DNA of 64,000 nucleotides. It comes from Candidatus Poribacteria bacterium (GTDB lineage Bacteria; Poribacteria; WGA-4E; WGA-3G). Within the stretch, counting starts at the first letter, position 1, and each line of letters opens with the position of its first letter. Below, piece by piece: positions 17,090 to 25,737 of this stretch. The notes under the pieces are model-generated. The model did not search any database and was not told the origin of the DNA. It worked only from the letters and a program-made list of their open reading frames with translations. Made by a program: the position numbers and the translations under genes. The stretch lies in NCBI GenBank assembly GCA_026706025.1, contig JAPOZO010000056.1, forward strand, positions 1-64,000, given 5' to 3'.

Positions 17090-18367
17090 TCAATCTTCGG
17101 TTGGCCCTCTTTTCACCCGTTCAAGAGCCTTTCTCGCTAACTCTATGTCTTCGCATACATCCGTATAATCGGGATCTATTTTGCGGGCTGCCTCATAGTT
17201 CTCTATTGCCGCGCTATAATCGCCAAGGGCAGCCTTTATCTGTCCCCGCGTGTGGTAGAATAATGCGACATCTGAGTCTAATTCAATAGCAGTATTAATG
17301 TCAATTAGTGCAGCTTGATATAAATCCTTAGCCGCTTCTATATTTCCCACTGCATCTTCAGATTTGCCGAAGTGCCACTTTGTATCTGCTCGGTTGTTGT
17401 AAACAATAGCCAAATTTGCACATAATTCAATTCCTTTTGTATAATCGTCAATAGCGTCTCTATAGTGATTTTGTGCTTCTTTGACCTTGCCCTCATCAAA
17501 CTTAAATTGACCAAGGATAGACTTTGCAGCTCCTCGACTGTGGTAGACTGAAACATAGTCTGGACACAGTTTGATGGCTTTTGTATAATCGTCAATAGTG
17601 CCTCGGTAGTGCTGTTGCGCCTCCACTAAATTACCTTCATCAGTTTTTAATTTTCCCAACTGAAACCTTACGTTACCTCGACTCTGGTAAAAATAGACAC
17701 AATTTGGATTTAGTTGGATAGCTTTATCTAAGTCAACTATCGCTTCCGGATAGAGATTAGGTGAATGTTTATTTTGGCCCTCACGCAAACAGACATAAGC
17801 ACGTATTTGTTCTCTCTTCTGCCATTGTATCAAAGGTTCTATTTCGTGCATCCGGGCGAGCAGCATTTTGACTGCTGTTACCGGAACAGCAAAAGTAAAA
17901 TAATCCGCATTGGCGACTGCAACCGCAATAACCTCACCGTTACCGTTTAATACAGGAGCACCACTATTCCCGCCATCAGTCTTGCATTTCATCCGAATCC
18001 ACTTATCGCTATCGCGAATACTATGTATGGGTCCCTCTGTAACCTTGTATTTTCCACGAGGGTAGCCTATCACTTGAACAGCATCTCCATGCTGGAGTAG
18101 ATCACTGTCACCGATAGGAAGTGGTATCCCCTCGCCTGCAATTTTTAGAATGACGAGATCATTTTTGGGGTCAAATGCTGTGCTGCCTTCAACAACGAAT
18201 TTGGTCTCTGTTCCCACCAGTTCTGCGGAAATTGATGTCGCCCCTGCGACAACATGAATATTCGTCGCAATTAGGTTTTTCCCGACAAAAAATCCGCTAC
18301 CTCTACCAGCACCTTCTGCTCTTATTAAAAGGGCTATAGGATCACTTAACTCTCTACTCTCTTCCAT
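17090..18367 (-). CDS. Trypsin-like serine protease fused to TPR repeats
   Basis: 425 aa. The protease domain (about 5-180) has His38 in TNIHVV, Asp70 in KNDLVIL and Ser135 in GGNSGAP, an HtrA/DegP-type S1C triad. From about 205 to 425 there are at least four TPR-like repeats with the signature A(I/V)xDYTKxIxL. No signal peptide is visible, so it may be cytoplasmic, or exported another way. AAAGGAGGG at 18372-18380 (minus strand) is a strong ribosome site fixing the start. It follows an HNH gene on the same strand by about 50 bp. Confidence 0.85.
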   Translation of the reverse strand: MEESRELSDPIALLIRAEGAGRGSGFFVGKNLIATNIHVVAGATSISAELVGTETKFVVEGSTAFDPKNDLVILKIAGEGIPLPIGDSDLLQHGDAVQVIGYPRGKYKVTEGPIHSIRDSDKWIRMKCKTDGGNSGAPVLNGNGEVIAVAVANADYFTFAVPVTAVKMLLARMHEIEPLIQWQKREQIRAYVCLREGQNKHSPNLYPEAIVDLDKAIQLNPNCVYFYQSRGNVRFQLGKLKTDEGNLVEAQQHYRGTIDDYTKAIKLCPDYVSVYHSRGAAKSILGQFKFDEGKVKEAQNHYRDAIDDYTKGIELCANLAIVYNNRADTKWHFGKSEDAVGNIEAAKDLYQAALIDINTAIELDSDVALFYHTRGQIKAALGDYSAAIENYEAARKIDPDYTDVCEDIELARKALERVKRGPTED

Positions 18368-18416
18368 AATAGTACCCTCCTTTGGGTGTTATTCCTGTTA
18401 GCCTCAAAGAACACCC

Positions 18417-18632
18417 CTACTTCCCATGAATCCGTTTATGGCACCCACCACACACTGCAGTCAGGTCACTGAGTCGCTCTCTGCCGATACGTTTATAGGT
18501 TTCGTGATGCACTTGCGTTGCATGTCTCCTTCCGCACTTCCGGCATTTATACCCGGCACGTTTCAAAATCGTCCGGCGTTTGGTCTGCCATCGCCTTGAT
18601 TTTCGGTATCGTCTATATGATCTCTTATTCAT
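18417..18632 (-). CDS. Small HNH endonuclease
   Basis: 71 aa. It has a basic N-terminus (RSYRRYRKSRRWQTKRR), then CRKCG, the HH pair in QVHHETYKRIG and CGGCHKRIH, which together make an HNH/zinc-finger nuclease motif. The metal-binding cysteines and histidines are all present. Upstream of the protease gene in the same direction. Could belong to a mobile element or a defence islet. Confidence 0.75.
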   Translation of the reverse strand: MNKRSYRRYRKSRRWQTKRRTILKRAGYKCRKCGRRHATQVHHETYKRIGRERLSDLTAVCGGCHKRIHGK

Positions 18633-18730
18633 GCCTTATCCTCAAAATAGGTTTTAAATGTTCAAGGGCACCGTTGCCTTTACTTCTTAAAATTATAGTA
18701 TATCTGATGAGAACATTCAAGGGGAAAGTT

Positions 18731-18805
18731 ATATACATGCCGCCCTTACAGGGCTGAGTCGCTTTTTACAACGTCTTTCTATAAACATACCGTCCTTACA
18801 GGACT
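18731..18805 (+). repeat. REP family II pair
   Basis: ATGCCGCCCTTACAGGGCT and ATACCGTCCTTACAGGACT, both stem-forming and in the orientation opposite to 17002-17080. They form the left part of a composite block also found at 27057-27275. Confidence 0.75.
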
Positions 18806-18846
18806 AAAGAGAGGTTTTTGAAGTTTTCAAGGTTTCTATGTAAAAT

Positions 18847-18950
18847 CCGGTTCGGTTAGGAATGCAGATCGCATGAATCAACGGTATGAATGCCTTATGG
18901 GCATTCCCCGGGGTGAGTACACCGCAAAACCGAACCTACCGGACCTGGGG
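18847..18950. repeat. Structured 104-bp repeat, copy 1
   Basis: Begins CCGGTTCGGTTAGG and ends AACCGAACCTACCGG followed by acctgggg, so the ends pair. An inner hairpin GAATGCC/GGGCATTC lies in the middle. Copies at 27168-27237 (inner hairpin missing) and 45595-45698. It may be a non-coding mobile repeat or a structured RNA. Confidence 0.75.
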
Positions 18951-19167
18951 CCGAGGCGTTATTTTTTCTAAAATTGAAACTTATGTGTGGTTAGGAAACG
19001 GAACCTATCGGACCTGGGGTCCAAAATTGAAGTAAAAATCGAGAACTGAATGGTTCTGTACCCGTTCAACGTTAGAGTGGATAGTTAATTCGATATTGTG
19101 CTAAAATAGATAAACGGAGCGGAAAGAAAAAGATTGCGTCCATCCTATCTATCAAGGGAAAGAAAAA
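18951..19167. other. Intergenic remainder before the AAA gene
   Basis: The first 40 bp extend the composite repeat shared with 27238-27275. A partial end of the 5217-5408 element lies near 19042-19057. A weak ribosome site (AAGGGAAAG) precedes the ATG at 19168. No gene is seen. Confidence 0.5.
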
Positions 19168-20784
19168 ATGAGACGTTTTGGAACCCAGGGGCGTGTGTAT
19201 CCTGACAAACATTATGTGGTCGCCCGCGCCGAGGAGACCGCCGATTTCATTGACCGCATCAAAGACGGGCGGTATATTGTCTTGTTCGCGCCCCGGCAGA
19301 CCGGCAAGACAACCTTTTTTCGCTTGGCACTTGACGCACTCGCTATTCAGGATTCAACCTATTTCCCGATTCAACTGAATTTTGAGGAGTATGAGGACTA
19401 CGATCCAGCCAGTTTTTATGCTTCCCTTCATAAGGAGATTTGCAAGGAAATTGAGAGGGTTTTTCAAAAACGCGGGACGGATCCCTCTGACGAATTGGCG
19501 CGCTTTTTGGTAAACGCAGAGATAACCGACCATGTTTCAATGAGAGAGTTCTTTGAAGAGTTTGCGAAGTTTCTGTCTCAAGGCACGCATTGGCAGCGGG
19601 TTGTCCTTGCCATTGACGAGTTTGATGCTATCCCTCGTGCTGCACTTAAAGGGTTTTTGCGTTCGCTTCGCTATATCTACCTTTCCGACCAAATCCGATG
19701 TCCACACAGTGTTGGGATCGTTGGTGTTAAAGGGATCGCACAACTCAACTACGACCGATCTATTTCTCCGTTCAATATCCAAGATGAATTCCATTTGCCG
19801 AGCTTCACGCTTGAACAGGTGCAAGAATTGTTCGGACAATATACAGACGAAGTCGGGCAAGCCTTCGCACCAGAAGTGATTGCGTCCGTTCATAAGCAAA
19901 CAGCGGGGCAGCCTGTACTCGTCAACCGATTTGCACAGATTCTCACCGAGGAGATGGTCATCCCAAAAACCGCGACGATTACAATGGCGCACTGGACGAC
20001 AGCGCATGCGCAGCTTCTTGAGGAAAGTAATGTCAATATCACACATCTGACAACCAATATCCGTAAAGACCCGCGCTTTGAAAACTTTCTGATGCGAATT
20101 ATGACGCGTGATGAAGGTATAGCCTTCAACTTACGCAATGACATCATCAGTGAACTCGCCACTTACGGTGTTATCAAAGCGGGGACTGACGGTATGTGTG
20201 AGATTCTCAATCCAATTTACCTCTACTGCATTATGCAGGTATTCAAACCACTCGTAAACGGGCTGGAGCAGGCGTATTTCCCTGAAGACACGGACGATGC
20301 GGGACGTGAATATCTCACACCCGCGGGGTGGATTGATATGGCATCTTTACTTGATAACTTCCGGGATTTCATCGCGCGGGCGGGGTTCAAGATTCTGCAG
20401 GTTCCAGATACGCCCCAAGAGTCGGTCGGACGACACCTCTTGCTCGCCTATCTTGATGAGTTTGTGAGACGCGTCGGCGGGGTGATGCACATTGAAGTGC
20501 AAACCGGGCGCGGCAGAATGGACCTCCTTATCACCCACAATCAGCGAAAATATATCGTTGAGACAAAGATTTGGAGAGGCGAGAGCCGCTATCAGTCAGG
20601 CAAGAAGCAGCTTGCAGCGTATCTCAAGTTAGAAGGCGTAACAGATGGATACTACATCGTGTTTGGTCATCGGCAAACCCCCGAGCCTCGGATAGAGACG
20701 GAGACTTTGGACGGTGTAGCCATCCGGAGTTATATTATCCCTGTGATACAGGAAGCCCCCTCAAACATTAACCCTCCTCTGTAG
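19168..20784 (+). CDS. AAA-family ATPase with C-terminal PD-(D/E)XK nuclease-like domain
   Basis: 538 aa. Walker A is APRQTGKTT (41-49) and Walker B is VVLAIDEFD with Asp150-Glu151. The C-terminal region (about 400-530) has D452-X12-E465-T-K467 (RMDLLI...IVETKIW), which fits the PDDEXK_9/DUF1703 family. Known: such ATPase-nuclease fusions are common and uncharacterised. Roles in defence or as selfish genes have been suggested. The last codons and the TAG stop lie inside a REP element. Confidence 0.82.
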   Translation: MRRFGTQGRVYPDKHYVVARAEETADFIDRIKDGRYIVLFAPRQTGKTTFFRLALDALAIQDSTYFPIQLNFEEYEDYDPASFYASLHKEICKEIERVFQKRGTDPSDELARFLVNAEITDHVSMREFFEEFAKFLSQGTHWQRVVLAIDEFDAIPRAALKGFLRSLRYIYLSDQIRCPHSVGIVGVKGIAQLNYDRSISPFNIQDEFHLPSFTLEQVQELFGQYTDEVGQAFAPEVIASVHKQTAGQPVLVNRFAQILTEEMVIPKTATITMAHWTTAHAQLLEESNVNITHLTTNIRKDPRFENFLMRIMTRDEGIAFNLRNDIISELATYGVIKAGTDGMCEILNPIYLYCIMQVFKPLVNGLEQAYFPEDTDDAGREYLTPAGWIDMASLLDNFRDFIARAGFKILQVPDTPQESVGRHLLLAYLDEFVRRVGGVMHIEVQTGRGRMDLLITHNQRKYIVETKIWRGESRYQSGKKQLAAYLKLEGVTDGYYIVFGHRQTPEPRIETETLDGVAIRSYIIPVIQEAPSNINPPL

Positions 20785-20807
20785 GAGCGAGCTCGGCTCG
20801 CGATCTT
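20779..20807 (+). repeat. REP palindrome supplying the stop codon of the ATPase gene
   Basis: CTGTAGGAGCGAGCTCGGC plus TCGCGATCTT, same family as the copies around the RAYT gene. The TAG within CTGTAGG is the stop at 20782-20784. Confidence 0.8.
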
Positions 20808-21071
20808 CAGCAGACAACAATCCATTTTTCTAACAACCACGTAAAATTTCATAGCAGCTTCCATACAACCTCCTGCCAAAATCGCCTATAGCACAGACAG
20901 TGTATAGGTTTACAGCCGTTTTCAAAATCCATCAATTTTCAGAGTTGCTATGAAAACTGTGAAATTAGTTCTATGAGAAAAAGACAGGCACTCGGAAATA
21001 AAAACAGTAATAAAATAGAAAAATATGTAGACACCTCTCAAAATTTGTCCATTTTCTCCAATTACTTGCAG
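20808..21071. other. Intergenic stretch without a recognisable gene
   Basis: AT-rich, with no ORF of protein-like character and no strong palindrome. It lies upstream of the duplicated promoter segment. Confidence 0.5.
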
Positions 21072-21343
21072 AATTAGGCAACCGTTTTGTCCATCTCCCG
21101 CGTCTTTATAATTGAAACGCGGATCTACGTGAATGCGAACAGAATCCCCTAAAGAATCAATCGTTAGGTACGTTAATTGTAAGGAGATAAAAGATGAAAA
21201 GAAATTGGTTGATTTCTACAGTTTTGGTGGCTTCAATTATCGGCTTATGCCTAAGCCTTCAAAGTTGTGCCAGAAATAAAATAAATCTGCGAAAAACATT
21301 GGATACGAAGGAAACCATGCGGGTGCAGGCATATTGGGATCCG
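21072..21343 (+). repeat. Duplicated promoter plus lipoprotein leader (copy of 25616-25886)
   Basis: About 272 bp, with only scattered differences from 25616-25886. It includes the ECF-type motif, the untranslated leader and the first roughly 50 codons of selenoprotein A. Homology stops at the GGGATCC shared by both copies. Confidence 0.85.
21078..21104 (+). promoter_or_regulatory. ECF-type promoter motif A
   Basis: GCAACCGTTTTG then GCGTCTTTATAAT. GCAAC and GCGTC start 22 bp apart, 90 bp before the ATG at 21194. Drives the copied leader and probably the ABC permeases. Confidence 0.65.
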
Positions 21344-21421
21344 ATAAACCCGAAACTTTGCAGTTTCTACTATTCTTTTTCATTTGGAAGTGTCTCTAAT
21401 CGACAAACACCAAACTTTTAG
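21194..21421 (+). pseudogene. Truncated lipoprotein: leader copy of selenoprotein A
   Basis: 75 aa. The first 52 residues (signal peptide, lipobox LSLQSC, then NKINLRKTLDT) are nearly identical to selenoprotein A at 25738. After WDPI the sequence is unrelated (NPKLCSFYYS...) and ends at TAG. It may still be translated as a short lipoprotein or leader peptide, since it keeps promoter and ribosome site. The permease ATG follows 10 bp later, so it may now serve as a translated leader for the transport genes. Confidence 0.7.
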
Positions 21422-21430
21422 GGAGATGTC

Positions 21431-22918
21431 ATGCTACGAACACTTATCCGTCAAGAACTTCTGGCCCATCTGATGAGTGCACGTTTTTTTGCTGCTGTTG
21501 TCATTACGCTTCTACTTGTTGTCGCCAATGCTGTCGTACTTCTTGAAGATTACGAGCGTCGGTTGTCGAAATATAACCAGCAAGAAAATGCACATCGTGA
21601 GAAGGCACAAGAAGCGAGAACCTATTCGATGCTAAAACTGTCTACTGAACGTCCGCCGAACCCCTTAAGTCTTTTTAGTGCCGGATTGGATAAGCGGCTT
21701 GGCACCACTTTTGACATTTACCACGGTTTCGTCCCGATGATTTCGGATGGCTCGGCGCGAAGTCTCGATAACGCGTTTCTCAACCTCTTTTCAAAGATTG
21801 ATCTCGTCTTTATTTTTCAAGTTGTTTTGAGCCTGATGGCACTGCTTTTCGCTTACGACGCAATTGCAGGAGATTGGGAAAACGGCACCTTGCGTCTGGT
21901 TATTTCTCACCCTGTGAGACGCGGAACCATTCTACTTGCGAAATATATTGGAGCAATGGTCTGTCTGCTGCTTCCAGTGCTGATGAGTCTGCTGATGGTC
22001 CTGATTCTGTTATCCACTGTCGGTTCAATCCAATTGGATGGAGAAGATTTTCTCCGGATTGGTGGGATAGTTTTGACGACGACCATCTACTTGTCTGCAT
22101 TTTATCTGATCGGACTGTTGATTTCTACCACAACGCGCCGCACTGCTACATCCCTGATGCTCTGTATGTTCTTGTGGGTAACTTTAGTGCTCGTCTATCC
22201 GAATTGGAGTCGGTTTGCTATCACCCCCGTTGGTGATACACGGGCAATACGATCATCATCAGATCAGCAGATTGAACAGATTTGGGAAGAGGTTGATAGA
22301 GAAGAAAGCCGGTTCTTAGCCAATAGTCCGCTTGAAGGCAAACCTCGAAAGTTTAATCTGGATGTCCAGCAGTCAAATAGTTTCTCGTCAGCGGGACACC
22401 TCAACAGACGGTATGGTATGGATATGAAATTGGGAACGGAATCAGATCCGTTAGTGCCACATGTTCAAAAGTATCATGCCGCCATGGGTGCCTTATACAT
22501 CCGTTCGGCGGAACAAATTGCTTTAGCACGAAAACAGACCTTAGACAGCACCGCTCTCCGGGAATCAATATGGCATGAACGCCTGATGAAACTCAGTCCT
22601 GCAAGTTTGTATACGTTCGCAACTGCTGCGTGGGCGGGCACGGATCTGGAGGGTATGTTTGATTTTATCCAAACCGTTCAGGGGTACCGGCTTACGGTCA
22701 TTGACTATTTTCACGATAAGGATGCGTTTGGGAGTCGGCAATGGTTCGCCTCCGATAAAGGTTCAGTAGACTGGTGGGATCTGCCCCAGTTTCACTTTAA
22801 TCGGGTAGATATTTTGGAAAATGCAACGCGAGCACTGCCAGAATTGTTTCTGCTTCTACTCATCAACCTCGTTCTGTTCACGGTAGCATTTCTGATTTTC
22901 ATCAAAATTGAAGTATAA
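21431..22918 (+). CDS. ABC-2 type transporter permease (DUF3526-like), subunit 1
   Basis: 495 aa. Ribosome site AGGGAG before the ATG. An N-terminal TM helix (about 20-38), a long extracytoplasmic loop, a membrane block (about 115-260, including the ENGTLRLVISHPVRR segment typical of ABC-2/NosY-like permeases) and a last helix at 470-492. Paired with a homologous permease 27 bp downstream. No ATP-binding subunit lies in this part of the window, so it must act with an ATPase encoded elsewhere. Substrate unknown. Confidence 0.82.
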   Translation: MLRTLIRQELLAHLMSARFFAAVVITLLLVVANAVVLLEDYERRLSKYNQQENAHREKAQEARTYSMLKLSTERPPNPLSLFSAGLDKRLGTTFDIYHGFVPMISDGSARSLDNAFLNLFSKIDLVFIFQVVLSLMALLFAYDAIAGDWENGTLRLVISHPVRRGTILLAKYIGAMVCLLLPVLMSLLMVLILLSTVGSIQLDGEDFLRIGGIVLTTTIYLSAFYLIGLLISTTTRRTATSLMLCMFLWVTLVLVYPNWSRFAITPVGDTRAIRSSSDQQIEQIWEEVDREESRFLANSPLEGKPRKFNLDVQQSNSFSSAGHLNRRYGMDMKLGTESDPLVPHVQKYHAAMGALYIRSAEQIALARKQTLDSTALRESIWHERLMKLSPASLYTFATAAWAGTDLEGMFDFIQTVQGYRLTVIDYFHDKDAFGSRQWFASDKGSVDWWDLPQFHFNRVDILENATRALPELFLLLLINLVLFTVAFLIFIKIEV

Positions 22919-22945
22919 AGGTTATCAGGTAAAGGAACATAAAAA

Positions 22946-24472
22946 ATGATTTGGCATATCATCAAACGTGAACTCTTTGACCACATCAATAGCCTGCGCT
23001 TTATTTTAACGGTTGTAATGCTTTCCGCCTTAATGATTACCAACGCTGTGGTGCATCTTCGGACGCACCCGAAAAAAATCCGTAATTATTCTGAGAACGT
23101 TACCAAATCCTTTAACAAGTTGGAATCTCGGACAGAGTTGTATTCTCTGGCAGAAAAGGGGCCCGGTAACCTCTACAAACGCCCTTCCCCACTTGCCTTC
23201 ATCGCCGACGGCGGTAATGCTTATCTGCCGGGACATATATTCAACGAGGGGTCTTGGTCGAAAAGCAGTGCAGGTGGCAAGTTAAAAAGCAACTGGTGGT
23301 TGAGTTACGGCACTGTGAACCCAGACGCAAAAGATCTGCGTCCGCAGGCAACGAAGATAGATTGGGTATTTATTATCACCTATTTGCTTTCCTTCATTCC
23401 GCTCCTATTTACTTTTGATGCGCTTTCTGGGGAGCGAGAACAAGGGACCTTGCGATTGTGTCTTGCGAATCCGATTTCGCGCCCCGTTCTGTTAATCGGT
23501 AAATTTTTAGGGACGTTAATAACCGTCCTCATTCCGTTTGTTTTGGCAGTGTTGCTGAATCTGGCGGTGATTTCGATCGATAGTTGGACACAACTGAGCG
23601 CAGCCGACTGGGGACGTTTAGGGTTGATCCTGTTGATTGCTTCCAGCTATGCGGGTATCTTTGTCGGGTTGGGGCTGATGGTTTCCGCTGGTACGCGCGA
23701 GCCTCGGATGAGCCTTGTTGTGCTCTTATTGATTTGGGTGGCGGCTGTGGTTTTTATGCCATCTACCCTCGGCACCCTCTCCACAAAGTGGATGCCACCT
23801 GTCCAAACGATTGATCAATTTCGTGCTTCAAGAGAAGCAATCCTTGACCAGATTAACGCAGACTATAATGACCGATTGAACGCAATCAAAGAAAAAAAGA
23901 CCCCTAACCTTCCAAACTTAAGTGAACTTCAGAAACTTTTTGAAACGTCACCTGAAGCTGCCAGAGCCGAAGCAGAAAAGTATAGAGCGGCGTGGGAAAC
24001 GGAGGGTGAGGAAGAATTGGCACTCAAGGCGGAACTCGTCAACAGAGATGTAGAGGTTCGAGAACGCTTTAACCGCGAGTATTTAGACGCACAAATCGCG
24101 CAGGTACAGCGGGCAAGAGTTGTAACCCGGTTTTCACCGGCAGCGATTGTCCAATACGCCCTTGAATCAATGGCAGGTACTGGCTTTAACCGGCATTTGC
24201 AATATTTAGAACACGTACATGATTACACAAGACAATTTCGACAATTCATCGTCGAAACCGATAGTGCAGACCCACAAAGTCGTCATCTTATCGGTATCCG
24301 TGAGGGTATGTCTCAGAAGCCGTTCTCGAGTGAGGCGATTCCAAAATTTGAGGATCAGATCGCCTTCAGCGATACATTTAACACTGCGACCTTGGATCTG
24401 CTGCTACTCATTTTACTGCTCGGAGTGTTTCTTTCAGGGGCATTTCTTATCTTCATACGTTCAGCTGTATAA
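22946..24472 (+). CDS. ABC-2 type transporter permease, subunit 2
   Basis: 508 aa, same architecture as the preceding gene: TM helix near 15-33, periplasmic loop with coiled-coil-like Glu/Lys-rich stretch (about 290-390), membrane block 135-275 with EREQGTLRLCLANPISRPVL, final helix 480-503. The two permeases probably form a heterodimer. No ABC ATPase gene is adjacent. Confidence 0.82.
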   Translation: MIWHIIKRELFDHINSLRFILTVVMLSALMITNAVVHLRTHPKKIRNYSENVTKSFNKLESRTELYSLAEKGPGNLYKRPSPLAFIADGGNAYLPGHIFNEGSWSKSSAGGKLKSNWWLSYGTVNPDAKDLRPQATKIDWVFIITYLLSFIPLLFTFDALSGEREQGTLRLCLANPISRPVLLIGKFLGTLITVLIPFVLAVLLNLAVISIDSWTQLSAADWGRLGLILLIASSYAGIFVGLGLMVSAGTREPRMSLVVLLLIWVAAVVFMPSTLGTLSTKWMPPVQTIDQFRASREAILDQINADYNDRLNAIKEKKTPNLPNLSELQKLFETSPEAARAEAEKYRAAWETEGEEELALKAELVNRDVEVRERFNREYLDAQIAQVQRARVVTRFSPAAIVQYALESMAGTGFNRHLQYLEHVHDYTRQFRQFIVETDSADPQSRHLIGIREGMSQKPFSSEAIPKFEDQIAFSDTFNTATLDLLLLILLLGVFLSGAFLIFIRSAV

Positions 24473-24601
24473 CGCAAGCTGAACGTGTGGAAAGGGAAAC
24501 ACCCCGAATCATCAACAACTTATCAAGAATATAGAGATAGCGAAACCTTTCATTGAGGATAGTTATCACAAACCACTTTTACTAATGGAGAGGAACCTAT
24601 C

Positions 24602-25465
24602 ATGTTGAAAAGATTTCGTGTCGTTTTTAGCCTATTACTCATTTTGGGCTTTAGTGTAACGCTGTCGGCACAGGAAGGGAAAGATGCCTATTTCTTACAC
24701 GCGCCAGGGAGCTACTGGGTTTACGAAGATCAGGATGGAAATGAATTAACACGCCGTGCCGTATCAGAAAAAACAATTGAAGGGGAGACGTATCATGCCT
24801 TCAACTATGAACCTGCTTTGGAGGAGTGGGCAGATTATGATTATCATATCTACCCGAATTTGTACCAGGTTGGCGAAGAGAGGGTTACGTTCTTGATCGG
24901 AGAGGAGGCACAGAAAGCAGTCAAGGCACGCTTTACCAAAGAGATGGAAACTTTCATCAAAATAGGAAAGCAAATGAGCCCCGATATTAATATTTTCTAT
25001 CAGATCAAGGCGGAAGTACAGGACCCGTTCTATGCACTTCCAGCGTCTGTCGCCTTCAACGAAAAATGGGAGGCAACGCAGATAAAAGCCAAAATCACGA
25101 TGGCCACTTTTCCACCACAAGACCCTGAAGAAATCATAGTTGAGTTCACTATTGTTGAAACAGGCAAGGTCTTAGGGACGGAAAAAGTTGAGACCCCCGC
25201 GGGCACTTTTGAAGACTGTTTGAAGATTGAATACCGAACAGAAACAGGTGTAACAACAGTCCCCCCGCAAGACGAAAATCCGCCCGGCGAAACCGTTACG
25301 ACGCTGTGGGTAACTCCTAACGTCGGAATCGTCAAGTTTCACCAGAAAACGGAGGATATCCTTCTGAAAGTTATTCCGATCCTTGAACCTAAGGATTCAA
25401 CCACCATCAAAATCCTTAAATTAAAGAGGTATGAAGTCAAATCTGCTGATTCGGATGGCAGATAA
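24602..25465 (+). CDS. Secreted protein with an AGTFxxCLK/GIVK domain
   Basis: 287 aa. Signal peptide about 1-23 (ends LSAQE). AGGAACCT lies before the ATG. The C-terminal half has PAGTFEDCLKIEY and LWVTPNVGIVKFH, which also occur as SAGTF(R/P)ECL(R/K)HKT and LWFAKGVG(I/L)VKM in the extracytoplasmic parts of sigma factors 3 and 7. A shared fold is likely, though not identified. 129 bp after the permeases. Possibly the same transcript. Function unknown. Confidence 0.7.
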   Translation: MLKRFRVVFSLLLILGFSVTLSAQEGKDAYFLHAPGSYWVYEDQDGNELTRRAVSEKTIEGETYHAFNYEPALEEWADYDYHIYPNLYQVGEERVTFLIGEEAQKAVKARFTKEMETFIKIGKQMSPDINIFYQIKAEVQDPFYALPASVAFNEKWEATQIKAKITMATFPPQDPEEIIVEFTIVETGKVLGTEKVETPAGTFEDCLKIEYRTETGVTTVPPQDENPPGETVTTLWVTPNVGIVKFHQKTEDILLKVIPILEPKDSTTIKILKLKRYEVKSADSDGR

Positions 25466-25615
25466 ACAACTCCCGGCAAGAGGGTCCCCAGATCAAAAAG
25501 TCTAAGCAGTTCGTCATCTTTCTCCTCCTGTTTCGATGGATTGCTGGAGGACAAGGATGAGAATCTCGACTATTGGCAGCTGATTACTAATTACTATTTC
25601 ACTGACAACTAACAA
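25466..25615. other. Short intergenic stretch before selenoprotein A
   Basis: No ORF or palindrome seen. The duplicated promoter segment starts near 25616. Confidence 0.4.
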
Positions 25616-25621
25616 AATTAG

Positions 25622-25648
25622 GCAACCGTTTTGTCCATCTCCCGCGTC
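25622..25648 (+). promoter_or_regulatory. ECF-type promoter motif B
   Basis: GCAACCGTTTTG and GCGTCTTTATAAT, start-to-start distance 22 bp, 90 bp before the ATG at 25738. It is the source copy of motif A. Confidence 0.65.
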
Positions 25649-25737
25649 TTTATAATTGAAACGCAGATCTACGTGAACGCGAACAGAATCCCCTAAAGAA
25701 TCAATCGTTAGGTACGTTAATTGTAAGGAGATAAAAG

